Part shown: positions 63,941-64,000 of the stretch, in pieces
Layout of the letters: each line of letters opens with the position of its first letter
Numbering within the stretch: position 1 is the stretch's first letter
Origin: Candidatus Heimdallarchaeum endolithica
Lineage (GTDB): Archaea > Asgardarchaeota > Heimdallarchaeia > Heimdallarchaeales > Heimdallarchaeaceae
NCBI GenBank assembly: GCA_021513715.1
Contig: CP084167.1
Span: 970,117-1,034,116 of the forward strand
DNA: 64,000 nt
Reading direction: 5' to 3'
Position numbers and translations under genes: made by a program
Notes under the pieces: generated by a model
Database searches by the model: none
Seen by the model: only the letters and a program-made list of their open reading frames with translations
What the model was told of the DNA's origin: nothing

Positions 63941-63952
63941 AATTATATGTTA
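63941..63952 (-). promoter_or_regulatory. TATA-box-like promoter of the cas8b-cas3 operon
   Basis: AATTATATGTTA (plus strand) is centred 24 nt before ATG 63922, consistent with a leaderless operon mRNA. No other gene is seen from here to the window end. Confidence 0.55.
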
Positions 63953-64000
63953 TCGTAACTTAAAACTAAAATTGACAATTTTACTTATAATAAATTGCTT

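Noticed and set aside
1-64000. tRNA or rRNA genes
   Set aside because: No T-loop-like or rRNA core sequence was found by eye; cannot exclude an unusual tRNA.

Overview
The window is strongly A+T-rich archaeal DNA. TATA-like boxes sit about 24-28 nt upstream of many first-gene start codons, with little or no leader, whereas genes inside operons often have GGTG/GGAG-type ribosome sites. Gene content (FilR1-type regulator, RlmF-related methyltransferase, AbrB proteins, long coiled-coil proteins, a WD40 protein, type I-B Cas genes) fits an archaeon. An Asgard-like or other mesophilic lineage is possible, but the sequence alone does not settle the phylum.

Region 1 (1-36.9 kb) is a surface-glycan island. 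It holds a legionaminic/sialic-type nonulosonate set (DegT aminotransferase, NeuB, NeuC), a WbpE/WbpD/WbpB-like triad for a diacetamido-uronic acid, and a set resembling 3,6-dideoxysugar synthesis (GDP-mannose dehydratase-like SDR plus a ColD-like DegT enzyme with His in place of the PLP lysine). It also has seven or more glycosyltransferases, two flippases, a GT-C-like membrane protein, a sulfotransferase and a second sulfotransferase broken by one in-frame TGA. Insertion-sequence wrecks are scattered through it: IS5-like with a second decayed copy, an IS4-superfamily/ISH3-like element, an IS481-like element, and unidentified remnants. A TaqI-like adenine methyltransferase without a nuclease lies at 14.4-16.2 kb.

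Region 2 (36.9-41.2 kb) is a mosaic of gene fragments: the tail of an RlmF-like methyltransferase, the C-terminal part of a TnpB, and half of an endonuclease/exonuclease/phosphatase protein. These are followed by a paralogue of the TaqI-like methyltransferase, translationally coupled to an intact RlmF/METTL16-like methyltransferase.

Region 3 (41.2-55.3 kb) holds cell-architecture and regulatory genes. A tight three-gene operon (42947-46888) encodes a two-TM zinc-ribbon coiled-coil protein, a soluble coiled-coil protein and a bactofilin-like beta-helix protein with an acidic tail. Around it are a palindrome-controlled coiled-coil/winged-helix gene, a PAS-GAF protein with a histidine-less HisKA-like end, AbrB, a TSUP transporter, a P-loop kinase, a seven-bladed WD40 protein, a FilR1-type regulator and decayed FTR1 and FtsX remnants.

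Region 4 (55.4-64 kb) is a type I-B CRISPR effector module: cas8b, a separate small Cas11-like gene, cas7, cas5 and cas3 on the minus strand, cas6 converging on cas3, and a divergent CARF/Card1-like effector with an atypical nuclease motif. No repeat array, cas1, cas2, cas4 or cas10 is visible. The most novel-looking candidates are the bactofilin-like operon and the CARF effector attached to a type I system.
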